Shown here: piece by piece, positions 60,226 to 64,000 of the stretch | Layout of the letters: every line of letters starts with the position of its first letter | Position numbering within the stretch: position 1 is the first letter of the stretch | Assembly (NCBI GenBank): GCA_963837635.1 | Contig: CAWINY010000007.1 | Span: forward strand, 372,001 to 436,000 | Source of the DNA: CAWINY01 sp963837635 | Lineage (GTDB): Bacteria > Acidobacteriota > Terriglobia > Terriglobales > Acidobacteriaceae | Length of the DNA: 64,000 bases | Reading direction: 5' to 3' | Program-made: the position numbers and the translations under genes | Notes under the pieces: generated by a model | The model's input: only the letters and a program-made list of their open reading frames with translations | Told to the model about the DNA's origin: nothing | The model's database searches: none

Positions 60226-61427
60226 TTAGGCACCGTATATAAATAACGTTTACATCTACTATCCTGATCTGTTATTACGGTGGGCATGGACTCGGATGCC
60301 CAGCTCGGCCGGTACTTTGCTGGCATGTGGCCGCATCTGGACGAACACGCTCGGCGTTTGGTGGCTGCCAGCGAAGCTTTGGAACTGGGCTATGGCGGCA
60401 TCTCGCGAGTCAGCCGCGCCTGCGGCCTATCGCGGGTCACGTTGACCAAGGGTATCGAGGAATTGAAAGCCGCGCCGCTGGCCCCGGGCCGGATTCGCCA
60501 CGAGGGCGGCGGACGACACTCGTTGACGTCCAGCGATCCCGGCATGGCGCCCGCCTTGGACAGCATGGTCGAACCCACGGCACGCGGCGACCCGCAGTCG
60601 CCCTTGCGCTGGACCTGCAAGAGCGCCCGCACGCTGGCGGCGGAACTAACAGCCCGGCACCACCCGGTCAGCCACACCAAAGTGACCCAACTCCTGCGAG
60701 AGAGTGGCTACAGCCTGCAGGGCAATCGCAAGACGGAGGAAGGGGATGACCATCCCGATCGTGACGCGCAGTTCCGTCATATCAATAGCGCCGTCAAACG
60801 CGCTTTGCGGGCAGGCGAGCCCGTCATTTCCGTGGACACGAAGAAGAAAGAACTGATCGGTAACTACCAAAACCAGGGCCGCCAGTGGCGCCAAACCGGA
60901 ACGGCGGATAAGGTCAACGGACATGATTTTCCCGGTCCCGATGTACCCCGCGCCTATCCCTACGGAATCTACGACCTGGGGCGCAACGCGGGCTTCGTCA
61001 ACGTGGGCACGGACCACGACACGGGGGCCTTCGCGGTGGCTTCGATTCGGGGCTGGTGGCGCGCCGACGGCCGGAACCTGTATCTGGGGGCACGGCGACT
61101 GCTGATCACCGCCGATGGCGGGGGTAGCAACGGCTGGCGGCTGGAATAAGGTGGAGCATCGGTTGTTTTCCTTCATTTCGTCCAACTGGCGCGGCGAGCC
61201 GCTACGCGATTATGAGACGGTGGTACGGCTGATCGCCGGAACGACGACGGCCAAGGGTTTGAAAGTGACCTGCCGCCTAGATCACCGCAAGTATCCCGTG
61301 GGGCGAAAGATCACGGATGAAGAGTTTGCCCATGTCAACCTCAAGCCAGACAAATTCCATGGTGAGTGGAACTACACCATTCATCCAAGCAACTAGGTTG
61401 TAAATGTTATATATTTACGCCGCCTTA
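60226..61427 (+). mobile_element. Degenerate ISAzo13-like element
   Basis: About 1.2 kb. Inverted ends: the left TTAGGCACCGTATATAAATA and the right end read in reverse (TAAGGCGGCGTAAATATATA) share 15 or so positions, continuing through TTTACA. Only a deleted transposase gene is inside. Confidence 0.75.
60286..61396 (+). pseudogene. ISAzo13-family transposase with internal deletion
   Basis: The N-terminal part (HTH RVSRACGLSRVTLTKGIEEL; VISVDTKKKELIGNYQNQG with the first Asp; ITADGGGSNG with the second) runs to a stop at 61149. The C-terminal end (WNKVEHRLFSFISSNWRGEP, with the Glu, to FHGEWNYTIHPSN) continues in another frame from 61115. The normal linker of about 35-40 residues between GGGSNGxR and WNK is missing. 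Not functional. Confidence 0.88.
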
Positions 61428-61930
61428 GGCGCCATTGTTGAGGAACGTTGATGGGGCAGCCCAGCAAGAAGTTCGCGTCCCGCCAATTTCGGGGAGAACC
61501 GGCGAGTGATTGCTGTTAACCGCGCTTCAACGTCATATTTGATTCGACTTCCCGATTATTGAATCGCGGCCAGGCAACTTTCATGGCCCACCCATTGCGG
61601 ACTGGCCAGCCTGTTGCATTTTTCCGCTCCTATCCCACTCTAATGCCATGCTATTGTCCTCCTCCAACTTCACGTGCGTGGCAAATGGCGCTCCGAGGTT
61701 GTTCAACAAACGGCAGAGCCACTGCACGTCGCTCGATGAAGCACGGTTCAGCCGAAAACGCCTAGTCTTCAGGGGGGAAGATGCCGCCGCCGCGCAGACG
61801 GGGAAGACCTGTGAACAGCTGAAAAATATATTAAACAGCTCTACCGTGACCGGTATCACTGCGCGATCAAGCAGGACGCGCTAATTTAGAGATGCCAAGG
61901 GGGGCGAAGTTCTCCGCAAGGAGGTGTCCC
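61428..61930. other. Gap before the USP pair
   Basis: 500 bases with no recognisable gene. It holds an AT-rich box (AATATATTAAAC, about 61825) and the perfect operator at 61846-61859. A minus-strand open frame (61581-61859) looks spurious. Confidence 0.5.
61846..61859 (+). promoter_or_regulatory. FNR/CRP-type palindrome GTGA-CCGGTA-TCAC
   Basis: Perfect dyad 72 bp upstream of the USP start at 61931. Confidence 0.7.
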
Positions 61931-62821
61931 GTGTCTACGGCAACGACTGCAACTACCAAATCATTTCTTTCCCCGCGACCGCAATTCAAGAACATACTTT
62001 TTGCAACCGATTTCTCGCCTTGTTCGAAGAGGGCATTGCCGATTGCTAAGGCCTTGGCCCAACGCCATGACGCGACATTGTTTGTTGCCCATGTCTATCC
62101 TGCCGACGTCGGCGAAATGCAACTGGAGCCCGTGGCTCTGGAAGCCGCCTACTGCCGCCCTGCTGCCGAGCTTCGAATGGCCGAATTCATCGAAGCACAC
62201 GATCTCGGTAGCCTGCCACACCGGGTTTTGCTTGAGGCAGGACCTATCTGGGAAGCGCTTTCCAGAATGGTCGAGGAAAACCACATTGACCTTATTGTTC
62301 TCGGCACCCACGGCCGCAGCGGACTGAAACATCTCGTGCTCGGCTCGGTCGCCGAGCAGATCTTTCGTCATGCCGACTGTCCGGTACTGACGGTCGGGCC
62401 CAAAGCCCGCGATGGATTTCGCCTAGGGCGACTCGAAACGATCGTGTATGCGACGGACTTATCTGCCGGGTCCCGAGGCTCTCTGCCCTATGCGTTGTCC
62501 TTGGCCCGCGCGAACCGATCGTACGTGATCCTGGTCCACGCGCTCCTTCCTCTTTTGGGTGACGATACCGTCATGGTGCAGCCGGACGAGTTGCTTGAAA
62601 ACGCCAAACTGGAATTAAAGGATCTCGTGCCGGACGACATCCCTCATGAGGTGATCGTGAAGGTTGGGCCGATCTCCGATCTGATCCTCAACGTCGCTGC
62701 GGAGTCTAAGGCCGCATTGATCGTAATGGGGGCTCACCGTGCTTCATCGCACACCCCATGGGCGGTTGCGCACAAGGTGGTCTGCCACGCTACGTGCCCA
62801 GTCCTAACGGTTCGTGGCTGA
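61931..62821 (+). CDS. Tandem-domain universal stress protein
   Basis: 296 residues from a GTG with AAGGAGG upstream; the homologous start of its neighbour is ATG at the same place. Two USP domains: ILFATDFSPCSKRALPIAKA with GTHGRSGLKHLVLGSVAEQI, and IVYATDLSAGSRGSLPYAL with VMGAHRASSHTPWAVAHKVV. Close paralog of the next gene and of 50052-50948. Confidence 0.93.
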   Translation: MSTATTATTKSFLSPRPQFKNILFATDFSPCSKRALPIAKALAQRHDATLFVAHVYPADVGEMQLEPVALEAAYCRPAAELRMAEFIEAHDLGSLPHRVLLEAGPIWEALSRMVEENHIDLIVLGTHGRSGLKHLVLGSVAEQIFRHADCPVLTVGPKARDGFRLGRLETIVYATDLSAGSRGSLPYALSLARANRSYVILVHALLPLLGDDTVMVQPDELLENAKLELKDLVPDDIPHEVIVKVGPISDLILNVAAESKAALIVMGAHRASSHTPWAVAHKVVCHATCPVLTVRG

Positions 62822-62886
62822 GGCTAGCAGAGCAGACAATCGATCAGGACCGACGCGAAAGGGGCGACGCCGCGAGGAGATATCCC

Positions 62887-63777
62887 ATGTCTACGGCAGC
62901 GACGGCAACAACCAAACCGGTTCTTTCCTCGCAACCACAATTGAAGAACATACTCTTTGCCACTGATTTTTCGTTTTGTTCAGAGTTGGCGCTGATGTAC
63001 GCACGGGAGATCGCGCTGCGTTTCGGCTCGACGATCCACATTGTTCACGTGGTTGGTCCTGAACCTCTCATCGGTCCGCTCGCCGTCCACTATCCTCAAG
63101 TGGAAGAGGAGGACGCCGCGGCACGGCGGGCGCTAGCTAAGCTGATCCAAGGTAGCGCCCTCTCCTGCCTTTCGTACACAGAAACTATTGAGCGAGGCTC
63201 GGTTTGGGACGTGGTATCCAAAATGATCACAGATCGCAACATCGACCTGATCGTCCTCGGTACCCACGGCCGTGGTGGCCTGAAACATCTTGTACTCGGC
63301 TCGGTCGCCGAGCAGATCTTTCGTCATGCCAATTGTCCGGTATTGACGGTCGGACCAAAAGCTCGCAATGGACTCCGCGAGGGAAAAATCGAGACAATCG
63401 TGTATGCGACGGACTTTTCTCCCGGGTCTCAAGCTGCTCTGCCCTATGCGTTGTGCTTGACGCGCACGGACCAAGCGAAGGTGATTCTGGTCCACGCGGT
63501 TCGTCCTACGGCAGGCAGAGATATCCTCCCGGTGCTGCCGGACGAGATGGTTGAGAGTGCCAAACTGAAGTTGAAGCGTCTGGTGCCGGACTACATCCGT
63601 CAAGAAGTCATCACGAAAGTTGGCTTAGCCGCCGAATTGATTCTGAACGTCGCTGCAGATTGGAAAGCAGATTTGATCGTGATGGGAGCTCACCGGGGAA
63701 CGTCGCACACAGTATGGGCCGTCGCGCACCAGGTCGTTTCCAATGCACCTTGCTCAGTTTTGACGGTCCGCAGCTGA
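62887..63777 (+). CDS. Tandem-domain universal stress protein
   Basis: 296 residues; GAGGAG before the ATG at 62887. It has the same layout as its upstream paralog, with ILFATDFSFCSELALMYARE, the loop GTHGRGGLKHLVLGSVAEQI and a second domain IVYATDFSPGSQAALPYAL. The two genes are 65 bp apart and probably cotranscribed from the operator at 61846. Recent tandem duplication is likely. Confidence 0.93.
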   Translation: MSTAATATTKPVLSSQPQLKNILFATDFSFCSELALMYAREIALRFGSTIHIVHVVGPEPLIGPLAVHYPQVEEEDAAARRALAKLIQGSALSCLSYTETIERGSVWDVVSKMITDRNIDLIVLGTHGRGGLKHLVLGSVAEQIFRHANCPVLTVGPKARNGLREGKIETIVYATDFSPGSQAALPYALCLTRTDQAKVILVHAVRPTAGRDILPVLPDEMVESAKLKLKRLVPDYIRQEVITKVGLAAELILNVAADWKADLIVMGAHRGTSHTVWAVAHQVVSNAPCSVLTVRS

Positions 63778-63988
63778 TCCAGAGATAACGAAAGGTAACG
63801 ATCAATGCGCCTGCCGCGGAGAGAGTCAGAGGTTACATTGACCCAGAGTCGGAAGCGGCGATCCTGTGTTGATCTGGTCGAATGTGTGACTTGGAAATCG
63901 ACAGAGTGCGTTGTGATTCACATTTCTCGAATCGCATCGGCTCTACAAACAACAATAGACAATCTCTAGCTTTAGAGTGGAGGTACCT

Positions 63989-64000
63989 ATGTCATCGATC
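63989..64000 (+). CDS. Start of a further gene (partial)
   Basis: GTGGAGGTACCT followed by ATG TCA TCG ATC looks like a ribosome site and start codon at the very edge of the window. Nothing can be said of the product. Confidence 0.35.

Noticed and set aside
61581..61859. Minus-strand frame of 92 codons in the gap before the USP pair
   Set aside because: Composition is not protein-like, no ribosome site, and it overlaps the operator.
63890..63935. TGTGATTCACA near 63916 as another operator
   Set aside because: The half-sites are separated by one base, not six, so it does not fit the motif.
1..64000. CRISPR array, tRNA or rRNA genes
   Set aside because: No regularly spaced short repeats, cloverleaf signatures or rRNA blocks were noticed on either strand.

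Overview
The window looks like an accessory, stress-related chromosomal region of an Acidobacteriota-type soil or sediment bacterium. That assignment rests on gene style (DmsE/PioB multiheme genes, a FecR-domain protein, a MITE-like inverted repeat of a type I associate with Acidobacteria, and a high but not extreme GC content). It is an inference, not a proof. No rRNA, tRNA or CRISPR array was seen.

Layout. (1) 0.15-7.2 kb: cyclopropane fatty acid synthase, then a group 1 [NiFe] hydrogenase operon (small subunit, large subunit, cytochrome b, maturation protease). The large-subunit gene is split by an IS630-type element at a TA site; precise excision would restore the frame. (2) 7.6-14.5 kb: a decaheme cytochrome, a PioB/MtrB-type outer-membrane barrel, a small cytochrome c, a Rieske protein, a cytochrome b and a nonaheme membrane cytochrome. 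Together with the hydrogenase these form a plausible route from H2 through quinol to the cell surface. (3) 14.6-24.3 kb: a large penicillin-binding protein, an IS5 element, an HPF/cold-shock fusion, an M48 protease gene broken by IS200, and a SufB/D tail. (4) 24.3-31 kb: IS256, FtsH (frameshifted), a receiver remnant and a Lon-like protease. (5) 31-43 kb: hydrolase, DUF882, L,D-transpeptidase, ferredoxin/RtcB/archease remnants, a DUF5335-like protein, phosphoribosyltransferase, GGDEF protein, an FNR/CRP regulator, a truncated class II ribonucleotide reductase and a broken PolX. (6) 43-51.5 kb: receiver protein, FecR protein, CBS protein, alcohol dehydrogenase, gutted P-type ATPase, two universal stress proteins (USPs) and Hsp20. 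(7) 51.8-59.7 kb: a TetR - outer-membrane factor - HlyD - ABC - ABC-2 efflux operon with two frameshifted members. (8) 59.7-64 kb: three more USPs around a degenerate ISAzo13-like element.

Unifying signal. At least 13 perfect GTGA-N6-TCAC palindromes, plus several one- or two-mismatch versions, lie in the gaps between genes, mostly upstream of the genes above. The window itself encodes an FNR/CRP-family regulator with FNR-like cysteines and a CRP-type recognition helix (R-E-x3-R), which is the type that reads GTGA. The gene set (USPs, Hsp20, CBS, class II RNR, phosphoribosyltransferase, 7Fe-type ferredoxin, P-type ATPase, HPF, alcohol dehydrogenase) resembles the mycobacterial DosR dormancy regulon in function, but under a different regulator.

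Most novel element. A module occurs three times: a GTGA-N6-TCAC site about 40 bp upstream of a leader that can fold into a stem with an interlocking second helix (possible pseudoknot). In two copies the leader is followed by an ORF for a basic 63-residue protein (41/63 identical, changes concentrated at third codon positions). I do not recognise this RNA or protein.

Decay. Many large genes have lost internal segments or have junctions between unrelated gene pieces (archease/RtcB/ferredoxin, PolX, P-type ATPase, NrdJ, SufB/D, a hydrogenase-protease plus PBP scar). Regulators, USPs and small proteins are intact.
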